A DNA stretch of 60,000 nt from Bolinopsis microptera (taxonomy: Eukaryota; Ctenophora; Tentaculata; Lobata; Bolinopsidae), in contig NC_087077.1 in assembly GCF_026151205.1 (NCBI RefSeq), forward strand, positions 13,368,983 through 13,428,982, read 5' to 3'. Positions within the stretch are counted from its first letter, which is position 1; each line of letters opens with the position of its first letter. The notes under the pieces are model-generated. The model made no database searches. It saw nothing but the letters and a program-made list of their open reading frames with translations, and was not told where the DNA came from. Below are positions 29,601 through 36,846 of this stretch, one piece after another. The position numbers were made by a program, and so were the translations under genes.

Positions 29601-32600
29601 TGGAGTTAGGAGCTCAACTCGGGCATCAAAATTTGTAGAATTGACATATCGAGTGGAGTTTCAAAGTCCCCAGTCATCAGGTTGTTAAGTTGTTAGGCCA
29701 CACCCTATTTCTAAGCATTTACTTGCAGCAATCACAATACTAATTTCAAGATATCTCGGCTTCTGATTATAGTTCGGTGCTTAGCCGGTAACAGCTGCTG
29801 TGGCTAGGATTTGGGTAGGAAACAATAATCCCCAAATCACTCCAGTTGGAACCAAGAAATTACGACAAAGTTTACTAATTATGTACTTTGGGCTAGTATT
29901 TAACGAATCTAGTGTGTTCAAATTGTGTATGTTATCCTTAAACCAACTAACCACAATTGGAATACAACAAACCGCTCAAAGTCAATTTAGTGAATTTACC
30001 ATGTTTCAACTGTTTGTTTATCTATCCTTTCTTTTGCAAAGCTATAAGAAACCTTGGGCTGAAATCTGCGAGATTGGCGATTGCTGCTGTAGCTTATGTT
30101 AATTGATTATGTAGCTTATGTTAATTGATTATGTAGCTTATGTTAATTGATTTGCTTAACTCTAAAATATATCAATAAGAATCATTATCAAGTGGTTATA
30201 ATAGCTAATTCAGCTGCGATCTTTAGATTTATTGTATTCTGTTCATAACTATGTACTTTCTGTCTCTTGTCAGCCTTTTTCCTTCTGTGACAAATATCGT
30301 GTTACTTATCTATTTACCTCGATAAAGATGATTTAAATTTCTACTGCACAGAATAACTGCAAAAGAAGAAAAATGGCGATTATAGAGTTGATAAAGAACA
30401 ACTCAAAAGTATTTAGAAGCTTGGAGATGTCCTATGATACCACGCGTGCTCTGGATTATCTTGCAGGAGCTCTTCTGATCAGTTTCTTCCTCCTCTCTAC
30501 CATACTGAACCCCATAGTATTCTATCACTACTGGAAACTACCTCCCACCATTCCTAACAGTCTGTATCGGCTCCTTGCTATATCAGACTTGCTGACAAAT
30601 ATCTTTAGACCTGTCGTAGTCGCAATCACACATTTCCAGACTAAAAGCATGGTTAGTGTCCTAGTGAACAGAACGGATATCTCAAGTGTAGCAACTGTAG
30701 TTCTTGCCATGAGTATGACCACTTCTTTAGCATCAGTAGCTCTGCTCTCACTGACCCGCGCCATCAGGATCCAGTGGCCTTTTCACCGTTTGAAGAAGAG
30801 ACATGTGTACGTCTGGCTTGGATTGGTGACAATCTTTGAATTTGTGGTAGCAATTTGGAGCCTGACAGAGGACTTGGGAAATGTCAGATACTTCATGTGT
30901 TCAGGCACTTGTCTTGTGGCAAAGATAGTGGCCCTTAGGGATCAAGAGAGGAGCTTAAATATTTCAGGACTTTCCTATTTATTACCCTTGCCAATGTATG
31001 TTCATGCTTTTATCTCGGTTTTGGTATCGGTTTGGGCGATTGCTTCCCTGGCTAGCGCTATCAAGCAAAGCAAACTAATCAATAACACAGTGCTTCCTCC
31101 TACCGATGGAAGTAAACGGAAAACACCGCTGCAAAGAATTGTTCAGAAATTTAAAGGATGCCGAGCTATCATGATCATTAACTTCACCTCCTTAATCATG
31201 GTCATATTCACAATAGTACTGTTACTGCGAACACGAAATGCGCAGGTCCTACCTGATTATAGAGTAGACTTCTGTCATGTGTCTTATGCAGTAAACTTGG
31301 GAATACCCACATTAATGGCAGCTACCAACCCTCTTATCTTAGTTTGGTTTAATGAGGATGTAAGGGCCCGCGTTAGTACACGGGGGCTACCGGACACCTG
31401 AACCCAATTTAGTCAATTTAGTCAATTTAGACTAACCCTAACTCTAACCCTAACCCTAACCAATTAAGCTGATTGGTTAGTGGGAACTGGGTTCAATTGG
31501 GTTCAGTTGTCGGTCACCCGTTGGTTGTTGTAAGAAAATCTCGAGGAAGAATGAAGTTGATCCTGAGGTTGGATCTGATCCGCAGGTTCAGAGTGAGATG
31601 TGACAGTTCACATTTCTTAGCCTCGGTCGTATTTAATTTTGGATTGTGTATCCTGTTTTCAAAAATATATATTATGCGATTTAACTTTCAATAATGAAAT
31701 CAACCTTTCAATTTATTGTTTAATTTTATCAGAGTATAATTGTTTCGCAGTGACATGAATTGGTGTCAGGAAAACAAGCCCGGATATTTGTTTACTGACT
31801 TATTAACATATTTCATGGACATCAGCAGAACTTAAAAGTTAACATGAATGTATTAAACTTAATCAAAATGTCCCAAGAGATGATATTGTTCCGATTTTTT
31901 TCAAGCCAAAATTAATATTTATTCAATTTTGCTTTGTAAAGCCCAAATTTAGGTCAATAATAATTTAATAATCCAAAAAGGAGAGGCTGGATATTGTTGC
32001 TCAGGGTGCTGATTGCTGAATTGCACCTTCTGGCACCCCATCCTGCACAATAAGGTATGTCCGGACTGGCTGTTAGGAATCTAGTGTTGCTCCTGTGGAG
32101 TGTGGACCTGTGTTCCTGCTCCTTTAGTCCGGCGTCTCATGACCAGTATGTTGCTTCTTCTTGATGCTCTTTCACCACCAGCCTCTGGAAAGTCATGAAA
32201 TGAAGACAGCATTTTTTTGTAATTGGCTATACAAATTCAGAAATTGAATATTATTCATTGGCGTATGAATTTAATTTGACTTGCAATATAATTATGTAGA
32301 ATGTATACTACATGCTGAATATAAATAGAAACACGCTAATAATTTCACCTGCGGGTGCGATGTTTCTCGAGATGCTCAAGGTGACTGGTATAACCAACCC
32401 AATCTTTGACAGAAGGAAACTTCTAAAACTCTTAATCGTCAGGGTGTAAATATAAAAGTTAGACATGATATTAGTTATTAAAACGAAAAAAGCTCCCCTG
32501 TATAAAGTTACATGGAACATTCCTGATTGATCCTCGTTCACAAAACCATATCCCAAGTGGTATACAGCTACAGGAAGAGTAGAGATGATATAGACAGCAG

Positions 32601-35530
32601 CTGTAAGGGACACCGTCAAGGCCCCTTGCCGGGGAATTCTGCTTCGAGTTCGTCTTGCTGATGTCATGGCACTAGCTAGGTACTTCAGGGTCGGAATGGT
32701 TGTCCCGATTGTGACCATGTTTGGAACGATAAGAAATACTATGGATATTATGGGTGATACAATATCCCACACATTAGCGCTGAAACAACACACGCAATAG
32801 TAAATTCTGTAGTCAAATTGCACGCCATCTTTATCAATGGCTAGTATCAGTAGAGGTGCGATAAGGGGAGGTATCCAGATGTAGCAGCATACCTGGTTAA
32901 AGGTCATCCTTGGCCAACATGTTACTCGGAGAGGATACCTTAAAAGAAGCAGCTTACATGATGTCAACATTGCTATGTGCAACATACCTGTTATGTAAAT
33001 GGAATAGCCAAAGTAAGCTGTAACATAGCAGAGGTCGTCTCCTAGGATCCAGGAATTGGCTAGCAATGAAATAGCTGCTGGAAGAACTTTGAATAGAGCA
33101 TACGCCAGATCCGAGACTGCTATATGATGAAATATTGTGACTAAGATCTTGTTAAGTTTGAAAGAGCCTTGAATAGATGCATAGAGAATGAGAGTATCTC
33201 TGAAGAAGGATGATAGACAAACGAAGAGATGGTAGCCAGCCCATGAGTATCTTTCTGTGTCGTTGTGGATTCCGTACGAGGTATAGTTCGCGTACTTGGT
33301 GTAATTCAACATGATAAACAAGCGTTATCAGAACAAGATAAGAATACTGCTGGAGAGGATTATTGTTTCTCTGAATAGAGCACTCTTTCCAGTTAATCTT
33401 GGCTTTTAGGTTGGTGATTTTACGTCACAAGGCACTTAATTATTATCAAGCTTGTGCGCCTGACTTTCAGCACACCTTGTAAATACGACACAATAATACC
33501 GCTTTTTACTTTTAAGCTTTTGATATTGTTATATGACTATCTCCATCAATATCTTTAATGCACAATAATGGTATCTTACTTTGAGATATTCCCAGAAACA
33601 AATCTTGATAGAACCCTGCACCTTGTCTACCAAAGTCAGGATCTACAAAGTGGTTTTTTTGCTGTTGAGAGAAGCTGGGTCTAGGTGACAAGATACTTTG
33701 CCTGCCTCTGAGGTGTGGCAACCCTCCTAGGAGATGATGCCGGGGAAGTCTGCGGGAGTATCACATGACCTACTTCTGCGACTGACGACGCACATGTTGG
33801 TCAAGAATATCACGTGACCTTTAACTTTACGCAAGAACTATATTATATCTACTTGACACGTACCAGAGTTGCAGGCGCTGGTGAAGTTCCAGCACACTGC
33901 TTACTATTGAGTTTCTTGGGCCAGTTTCAGAACCTGACTTCAAAGTTAAACTTGACCGGTAAATAATGGCGTAGCGACTGCCCAGTTTGACATGAGGCGC
34001 CGTGTATTGTCGTCGTCGTCTACTATGGAGACGAATCGACTCGACCTTTTTTGTTTGCCCAGCTTAACTTGACGCCCATTCTTCATCCAACGTTCGGATT
34101 GAGGAACTGTTTAAAACTAGAACACCGACTTCAACTGTAAAAAGTACCTTAGTTTAATTTATATGATAATAATATAAGTCCTTTACAATTCAAGGGGTAT
34201 GCGTATCATTTTGACTCATGTCACTTTTTACACCATCCTCCACCATTCACTCTGATTTCACCGGCAACCTTCCCCAGGGTTGCCACACCCCAGAGGTAGG
34301 CAGAGCATCTCAATGCTATCCTCTCGTGGGCTATCTTGGCCCAGCCTCTCTTTTTTTTAAAAGAAAAAATGGGGTATGTCCTTTCTTTAGAATAGATTAG
34401 ATAGTAGCTCAAATGCGTTAACAGATCTTCCATCTTTCCTTACTGCCATCAAAATTACTGTTAATAAGTTTGTCACTTGTCAGAAATCTGGTTGCTTGGT
34501 TGGTTAATTTCGAGTTAATATTTATCAAAATTTATCGAAATGTGTTCGGTAACTAACAGTTATATAAGTTTATATTAGTTTTGACTGAATGTTTATTTTT
34601 CAGCTCGGAGGTGAAGCAGTCAAAATCTGAACCTTTAACCAAGGAAACGGTTACCAAGGAAACGGATGCAAACAAGAAACCAGAGTCCGCCAGAAAGAAG
34701 GAAGTTGCTTCTAAAATAACTGATCAGCCTATTGTTGAGGAGTCATCCGAGTATGAAACTGAAACTGACGAAGAAGGTTTTTAAATATTTTGATTGAAAG
34801 TATCCTAGTATAGAATTATTGTCGCGAACTTTTTTTCGTTAGCTTCAAATTTATAATATTAGCAATGCCAATATAAGCATTATGTTTCATTGCGACTACT
34901 CCATTAAAAAATTATAATTATAAATCATACCATATATAGTAGTACAGGCTACAGCAACGAAATATATATATATATATATATATCTGGGGCCAGGTTCACT
35001 TGTTTTTGAAGGCATGAGAGTGAAACGTGATCAAGATTCCCCCGATAAGTTTTAACAGACATTGTTTCAGGGGAGTACGAGGACGAAACAGAAGATGAGA
35101 CAGAAGATGAAAAAGTAGACAAGAAGGAAGAACCCGTGAAGACGTTGGTGGGAGAGATGCCATCTGAGAAGAAGAAGAAGAAGGACGACGAGATAACAAA
35201 GGATGAACCGACCACTTCCGGGACTAACCCTAAGGTTTGTAGTTGGACTTAAAATAATCCCTTTGGATGATGGTATGTGAATCACGATCAATGCAAAATT
35301 ATGGTGAAATTTTTTATCGTTTAAAATTGTGAATTTTCATGAAATTTTGTTTCAAAACTGTTATAAATTTATCTGCCCTTCAGCCAGCAGAAGAACCGGC
35401 TCCGTCAAAATCCCAAAAAGAGCCGAGCAAGTTCATGTTTTGGAAGAAAAAGCCTAAAAAAGAAGAAAAACCGGTGATCCCTGCAACCCCTGGAACTCAG
35501 AATAGCTCCAAAGCTTGTGTAATTTTGTAG
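8371..35530 (+). CDS. RPGR: RPGR orthologue (RCC1-propeller ciliary GTPase-regulator protein with C-terminal CAAX box), 13 exons
   Basis: Exons: 8371-8518, 8704-8894, 12416-12622, 12804-12953, 13120-13281, 13490-13656, 13845-13909, 14256-14380, 14618-14882, 15084-15246, 34604-34776, 35071-35234, 35384-35530. Phases agree throughout and give 708 codons plus stop. Residues 1-363 are RCC1 repeats (GAVFTFGKSRFGDDN, CGDEHTAVVT, CGRTHTLIAT, WGGGSEGQLGMG, YTFGDGRHGKL, VACGGCHTMV), matching vertebrate RPGR in order. A Lys/Glu-rich, acidic linker follows. The protein ends SSKACVIL, a CAAX box predicting geranylgeranylation, as in the constitutive vertebrate isoform. RPGR acts at the ciliary transition zone and in trafficking of prenylated cargo through PDE6D and ARL3. 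The exon 2-3 join lacks the usual QLGLG, so a small exon may be missed. The exon 7 donor (GGTCGTCC) is weak. Intron 2 hosts an antisense gene and intron 10 (19.4 kb) hosts six GPCR genes. Confidence 0.92.
9480..11860 (-). CDS. Single-pass membrane protein with ephrin-receptor-like/GCC2-GCC3 cysteine repeats, nested antisense in RPGR intron 2
   Basis: Three exons: 11818-11860 (MWGLLLLLVFSSFLPG, a signal peptide), 11103-11609 and 9480-10930. Phases agree and give 666 residues. The N-terminal half is a tyrosine/glutamate-rich extracellular region with paired cysteines. From about residue 360 come several repeats of the pattern CxxCPxGSxSxxGSxxCxCxxGxx, typical of ephrin-receptor-like/TNFR-type modules. 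Near residue 610 is a hydrophobic segment (VAIIGLTGLAFLLSVALICT), then TRR and a 40-residue acidic cytosolic tail. It is probably a type I cell-surface protein; ligand and role are unknown. The whole gene lies inside RPGR intron 2 on the opposite strand, so the two transcripts would be partly complementary. Confidence 0.82.
11645..11671. repeat. (TA)n microsatellite
   Basis: About thirteen TA units, in intron 1 of the antisense membrane-protein gene and intron 2 of RPGR. Confidence 0.9.
13266..13500 (+). other. RPGR intron 5 with duplicated donor and duplicated acceptor
   Basis: The exon 5 end plus donor (CACTCTTACCAAGGTAA) recurs about 41 bp into the intron (13307-13325). The acceptor plus exon 6 start (ACCCTTTCCAGG-GCCATGCCC) occurs at about 13447-13467 and again at 13480-13500. 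In the reading frame, use of the inner donor or the outer acceptor meets a stop codon quickly, so only one pair keeps the protein open. Confidence 0.75.
14446..14510. repeat. Inverted repeat (32-bp arms, 1-bp spacer) in RPGR intron 8
   Basis: Arms around the centre at 14478 read TGTTTTGACTTTTGATTTG outward to ACCTTAATAA and its complement, with one mismatch. A small fold-back or MITE remnant. Confidence 0.75.
15247..16150. other. RPGR intron 10, 5' part, no gene seen
   Basis: AT-rich with no supported reading frame. At about 15910-15965 several CACGTG/TGACGTCA-like boxes are clustered; they could be regulatory, but this is only a motif observation. Confidence 0.35.
16150..16400. repeat. Duplicated segment, copy 1 (partner at 18355-18590)
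   Basis: The sequence around ATATGAGGAGAAGAAGCG, followed by ATAGATCTCACAAGATT and TTTATACTAGTGT, recurs after GPCR gene 1 at 18355-18590 with scattered changes. It marks the border of the receptor duplication unit. Confidence 0.75.
17085..18161 (+). CDS. Class A-like G-protein-coupled receptor 1 (intronless, in RPGR intron 10)
   Basis: A 358-residue protein starting at an ATG in the context AGAAGATGG. Seven hydrophobic segments can be seen: TM1 ILNPIVFYHYW near residue 45-70; TM2 LRAISDLLTN with the usual LxxxD; TM3 ending ALLALTRAINIQWPF; TM4 FVWLGFIAIFEFVVV; TM5 around residue 210; TM6 IAIIHLTSLVMVI; TM7 IAATNPVILIKFNDD. TM3 has TRA where DRY is expected and TM7 has NPxILI instead of NPxxY, so it is a divergent member. 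It is a sister of the gene at 21188 (very similar along most of its length) and more distantly of those at 24348 and 30373. A short Asp run lies between TM6 and TM7. The ligand is unknown. Confidence 0.88.
   Translation: MAIAELLKINSSLGMSNFSPEVWRVVDYMAGAILILYFLLSTILNPIVFYHYWKLPSTIPNILYRLRAISDLLTNLVRPIVMVFAHLISEKITEVLQEGNTASLLISVQVRMSMTMSFASVALLALTRAINIQWPFFHIKKRLIFVWLGFIAIFEFVVVTWNMAGGKRHIKRFVCVGSAVALRKVTSEEGGEDLKLSKLTELSAAPMYLHAVIAVIVTIWAVVALARAIQQSKVTKMSGDQSSGEQTSAFQRIQEKFKGCKAIAIIHLTSLVMVINFVIYALQFHLNPENDDDDDDGLISFCRSAYTANMIIPSLIAATNPVILIKFNDDLGRRVAFWRNDGQDTVERTHHSVDTGQV
18661..20403. repeat. Four tandem copies of a 433-bp unit between GPCR genes 1 and 2
   Basis: Units start at 18661, 19101, 19534 and 19967 with TTGTAGTCTGTACCAATTAT. 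Copies 2 and 3 are 433 bp and nearly identical. Copy 1 carries an extra 7 bp (ACTGAAC) near 18850. Copy 4 has a few differences near its end, where the array stops at about 20403. Each unit contains CTAGTTTTGATTCTTCAGAAAT, in part the same as the sequence about 170 bp before GPCR gene 1 (16910-16935), so the unit probably came from receptor-flanking DNA. The short frames inside are repeated because the DNA is repeated; I do not call them genes. Confidence 0.93.
20575..21187 (+). repeat. Duplicated 5' flank of GPCR gene 2 (partner 16480-17084)
   Basis: Blocks such as CATGTTGGAGAAATTTCATG, TCAGTCAACAGAAGAAGATT, TATCTCGAGCGGCTA and the final CATCCTATCTACCCTAACAG match the region before GPCR gene 1. 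The duplication therefore covers at least 600 bp of upstream DNA as well as the coding region. Confidence 0.8.
21188..22315 (+). CDS. Class A-like G-protein-coupled receptor 2 (intronless)
   Basis: A 375-residue paralogue of the receptor at 17085, with the same start context and the same motifs: ILNPIVFYHYW in TM1, LLAISDLLTN in TM2, LLALTRAIKIQWPF closing TM3, IAATNPVILIKFNED in TM7. It differs by a 19-residue insertion in the cytosolic tail (around SQRQQALTPNSRQTTQ) and by loss of the Asp run before TM7. The last residues (AHHSVDTGQV) match gene 1. Thirty-two bases after its stop begins a 13-bp target duplication and a large perfect palindrome, so the palindrome would lie in the 3' UTR. Expected at the plasma membrane; ligand unknown. 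Confidence 0.88.
   Translation: MAIAELLKINSSLGMSNFSPEVWRVVDYMAGAILILYFLLSTILNPIVFYHYWKLPCTIPNSLYRLLAISDLLTNLVRPIVMVFAHFISEKITEVLQEGNTASRIITVQVRMSMTMSFTCVALLALTRAIKIQWPFFRIKKRLIFVWLGFIAIFEFVVVIWNIAGGKRNIKRFLCIGSAVALRKVTSEGGGEDLKLSKLTELSAAPMYLHAVIAVIVTIWAVVALARAIQQSEVTKMSGDQNSGKQTSAFQKIREKFKGCTAIIIINLTSMIMVINIVIFAVQLHLKTKNGEDNGRISFCHSAYTVNMIIPSLIAATNPVILIKFNEDLGRRVVFWRNDGRSQRQQALTPNSRQTTQVSPETVERAHHSVDTGQV
22360..22687. repeat. Perfect palindrome: 161-bp inverted arms around an A6 loop
   Basis: Left arm 22360-22520, loop AAAAAA 22521-22526, right arm 22527-22687. Read base by base, I find no mismatch between the arms. It is part of a 366-bp insertion (22361-22726) bounded by a 13-bp direct repeat AGATGTGACTATG (22348-22360 and 22727-22739). 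The paralogous 3' flank of GPCR gene 1 lacks the insertion. The right arm, read on the + strand, contains an open frame (LRTEEDVVTWNDYF..., stop shortly after the arm). A transcript through it would fold into a long perfect hairpin. Confidence 0.9.
23150..23607. mobile_element. Fold-back/MITE-like element with 61-bp terminal inverted repeats
   Basis: Arms 23150-23210 and 23547-23607 are inverted copies (GAGTTGAGCTCCTAACTCCA in both) with a few mismatches, separated by about 336 bp of non-coding DNA. The same element is present in block B at about 29175-29632, so it predates the block duplication. Confidence 0.7.
24062..24127. repeat. Three copies of a 22-bp repeat (GATTATGTAGCTTATGTTAA)
   Basis: A short tandem repeat upstream of GPCR gene 3. 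The same array occurs at about 30087-30152 in block B. Confidence 0.85.
24348..25376 (+). CDS. Class A-like G-protein-coupled receptor 3 (block A)
   Basis: 342 residues, start AAAAATGGCG. It is related to receptors 1 and 2: TM1 ILNPIVFYHYWKLPPTIPN, TM2 LLAISDLLTN, TM3 end ALLSLTRAIRIQWPF, TM4 YVWLGLVTIFEFVVAVW, TM6 IMIINFTSLIMVIFTIV, TM7 LMAATNPLILVWFNED. As in its relatives, DRY is replaced by TRA. Possible N-glycosylation sites lie in the first extracellular loop (VNRTD) and second loop (LNIS). It has no introns. A partner with only a few residue changes lies at 30373. Ligand unknown. Confidence 0.88.
   Translation: MAIIELIKNNSKVFRSLEMSYDTTRALDYLAGSLLISFFLLSTILNPIVFYHYWKLPPTIPNILYRLLAISDLLTNIFRPVVVAITHFQTKSMVSVLVNRTDISSVATVVLAMSMTTSLASVALLSLTRAIRIQWPFHRLKKRHVYVWLGLVTIFEFVVAVWSLTEDLGNVRYFMCSGTCLVAKIVALRDQEKSLNISGLSYLLPLPMYVHAFISVLVSVWAIASLASAIKQSKLINNTVLPPTDGSKRKTPLQRILEKFKGCRAIMIINFTSLIMVIFTIVLLLRTRNAQVLPDYRVDFCHVSYAVNMGIPTLMAATNPLILVWFNEDVRARVSTRGLPDT
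25395..25473. repeat. Short telomere-like repeat (CTAACCCTAACTCTAACC)
   Basis: About twelve degenerate CCCTAA-type hexamers directly behind GPCR gene 3. Gene 4 has a shorter version at 31430-31463. Confidence 0.85.
26389..28203 (-). pseudogene. GPCR gene 5 (block A) interrupted by a MITE
   Basis: Same receptor as the intact gene at 32308-33312. Starting from the ATG at 28201-28203, about 106 codons run through TM1-TM2 and the first extracellular loop (IFHHIAVSDLAYALFKVL, SWILGDDLCYVTAYFGYSIY). The frame then enters the 808-bp element at 27079-27886 and meets a stop after about a dozen foreign residues. The rest (from TM3, HIAMLTSCKLLLLRYPLR, to the stop at 26389) is intact in sequence beyond the element. 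Outside the insertion the two copies differ at only a few residues (for example G/R in SSFFGDT). The break therefore seems recent. Without removal of the element the gene cannot make a seven-helix receptor. Confidence 0.88.
27079..27886. mobile_element. 808-bp Tc1/mariner-type MITE inserted in GPCR gene 5
   Basis: Ends CCTTACTCGGGATTATTA and its complement form terminal inverted repeats of about 18 bp. The target dinucleotide TA is duplicated (27077-27078, 27887-27888), and block B shows the empty site (GTTATGTAAATGG at about 32991-33003). Inside, a subterminal block around GGGTTTATTAACGACCGGT, GGTTCGGGAAAAATATGGCG appears as a direct repeat at both ends (about 27100 and 27787). No transposase frame, so non-autonomous. 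Confidence 0.9.
28461..28835. other. Spacer between duplicated blocks A and B
   Basis: Contains an (AT)n run at about 28466-28488 and unique AT-rich sequence. The 32 bp just before block B (ATCTTTAATGCACAATAATGG...) recur just after block B at 33549-33582, which marks the duplication junction. Confidence 0.7.
30373..31401 (+). CDS. Class A-like G-protein-coupled receptor 4 (block B)
   Basis: 342 residues, almost the same as receptor 3. The visible replacements are few: S to A in LAGALL, I to S in IPNSLYR, V to I in TM4, K to R near residue 192, LE to VQ before TM6, and M to L in TM7. In the TM1-TM2 region (about 30468-30592) nearly all nucleotide differences from gene 3 are bases found in receptors 1 and 2, which points to gene conversion. 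Motifs as in gene 3 (TRA in place of DRY, NPLILVWF in TM7). No introns. Confidence 0.88.
   Translation: MAIIELIKNNSKVFRSLEMSYDTTRALDYLAGALLISFFLLSTILNPIVFYHYWKLPPTIPNSLYRLLAISDLLTNIFRPVVVAITHFQTKSMVSVLVNRTDISSVATVVLAMSMTTSLASVALLSLTRAIRIQWPFHRLKKRHVYVWLGLVTIFEFVVAIWSLTEDLGNVRYFMCSGTCLVAKIVALRDQERSLNISGLSYLLPLPMYVHAFISVLVSVWAIASLASAIKQSKLINNTVLPPTDGSKRKTPLQRIVQKFKGCRAIMIINFTSLIMVIFTIVLLLRTRNAQVLPDYRVDFCHVSYAVNLGIPTLMAATNPLILVWFNEDVRARVSTRGLPDT
31430..31463. repeat. Short telomere-like repeat behind GPCR gene 4
   Basis: About five CCCTAA-type units, the shorter partner of the array at 25395-25473. Confidence 0.8.
32308..33312 (-). CDS. G-protein-coupled receptor 6 (block B, intact copy of gene 5)
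   Basis: 334 residues from the ATG at 33310-33312. The N-terminus has NYT sequons (two in the first 12 residues) and no signal peptide. TM1 LFVCLSSFFRDTLILYASI; TM2 HHIAVSDLAYALFKVLPAA with the conserved LxxxD-like AVSDL; TM3 around HIAMLTSCKLLLLRYPLR, with C-K-L in the DRY position followed by the class A-like RYPLR; TM6 SLTAAVYIISTLPVAVYHL; TM7 ITNIMSNFYIYTLTIKSF, an NxxIY-type variant. It belongs to a different subfamily from receptors 1-4. Single exon, convergent with gene 4. The ligand is unknown. Confidence 0.87.
   Translation of the reverse strand: MLNYTKYANYTSYGIHNDTERYSWAGYHLFVCLSSFFRDTLILYASIQGSFKLNKILVTIFHHIAVSDLAYALFKVLPAAISLLANSWILGDDLCYVTAYFGYSIYITGMLHIAMLTSCKLLLLRYPLRVTCWPRMTFNQVCCYIWIPPLIAPLLILAIDKDGVQFDYRIYYCVCCFSANVWDIVSPIISIVFLIVPNMVTIGTTIPTLKYLASAMTSARRTRSRIPRQGALTVSLTAAVYIISTLPVAVYHLGYGFVNEDQSGMFHVTLYRGAFFVLITNIMSNFYIYTLTIKSFRSFLLSKIGLVIPVTLSISRNIAPAGEIISVFLFIFSM
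33549..34603. other. RPGR intron 10, 3' part
   Basis: No gene seen. It contains two copies, in opposite orientation, of a GGTGTGGCAACCCT / AGGGTTGCCACACC block (33708-33727 and 34277-34296), each next to a CTGCCTCTGAGG-like flank. They are probably ends of related hAT-type elements. The intron ends with TTTATTTTTCAG before exon 11. Confidence 0.5.
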
Positions 35531-36846
35531 TTTGATCCGTAAAGCTCAATGTTAATAATTAATAAATAATATTATGTTAATGTCAGACATTTTAGGAAAC
35601 TGTTTAGTAGTTAAGTAAACTGGCTTTGTTATATGCGATAATGCAGTGATTTGTTTGCGTCCTGTGCTGTGCGTGTACATTTACAAAAGAACGTGCTATG
35701 CGTGTACAAGAGCGCGCGGTACTTCAGATTTTAACTAGTTTTTACATGAAACCATATATCAGATAATTTATTTTTGGATGAAGTGTGTATAAAGCTGTAC
35801 AGTATTATAGTAAATTATTCGTTACATAATTTTTAACGTTGGTTACATAATACTTTATTGTCATATTGATTTAAAGCATAGTAATGTTTCATAGGTATAC
35901 GTGTGAAGCGGGCTTTGCACCAGAAGTAATTAGTACAATTAGTATTACTACGGGCACATTCCACATTAATTAGTATTTTAGTAACTTTACCACCCCTGGG
36001 TATGGACTATGGAGTTTAGATTGTTAATGTTGTTTTCAATCTTGCTTATGTCAGATTTGAATAAAACAGTCATATTGCACCTTTGAATAATAATTCATGT
36101 ATTTAAAATCAATCAAAAGTAGGAGCAGGTTAACAATCTGTAATTTTACGGTATGAATTAAAAGTATGTCAAATATAAAATAATTTAATTACCGTTACAC
36201 TGACTATATAATAATAAAACTTGTGATTGATTATCTGAGTCTTCGTTAACGATAAAAAATGCCACCACCTACTTCAAGTTCAAGTGCATATTTAAAGGGG
36301 AGACGGATCTTAATGATTATTAACTTAAAAACCACATTTATATTTGGAGTTGAACTAAATATCAGCTATCCTGAATCAAAGTTAACAAGACTATTTACTA
36401 TAGTACAAAAATGATATTTTTTAGTTAGTTGAAGATGTAATAAACCATAAATTGGCGGTTTACAATAAGTCTAAACTTCTGTTATATTAGTATGACTATG
36501 TACATAGTTAATTAAATTTAAATGGTGTAGGGCGTAGGCAATATGGTAATCTAAGATTTAACTTCTGTATAAAGAATTAAATATAAACTGCTGAATTCAA
36601 TTGTAACATGATTCATACTTCAAGTGTTTAATTTGGTAAATATCACATCTACATTTTTAAAATCGTCAATTACATACAAACAATCAATACCGTGCCACGC
36701 AAGCCCTTAAAACGGTTGTTTCTGTCTTTAAAAACGCTGCCGTAGCATGTAACATATCACCCATGAATAAAAGCAATGAGGATCAGGAAGGCTAGACCAT
36801 TTCGTTATCTTGCATGTTAAAAAGCATTTATCTGGCCCGCCATTAT
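35531..36846. other. RPGR 3' flank
   Basis: Several AATAAA-like signals (for example near 35560) follow the RPGR stop. The rest is AT-rich with no supported gene. Confidence 0.45.

Larger units (their letters stand above)
28836..33548. repeat. Large tandem duplication, block B
   Basis: 4.7-kb copy of block A lacking the MITE, with a small number of substitutions and indels (for example one extra T near 29277 and a 50-bp-scale deletion near 31985). Contains intact receptors at 30373 (+) and 32308-33312 (-). Confidence 0.9.

Noticed and set aside
33708-34296. A single hAT element between the two GGTGTGGCAACCCT blocks
   Set aside because: The two ends point away from each other, so they cannot bound one element; more likely two separate fragments.
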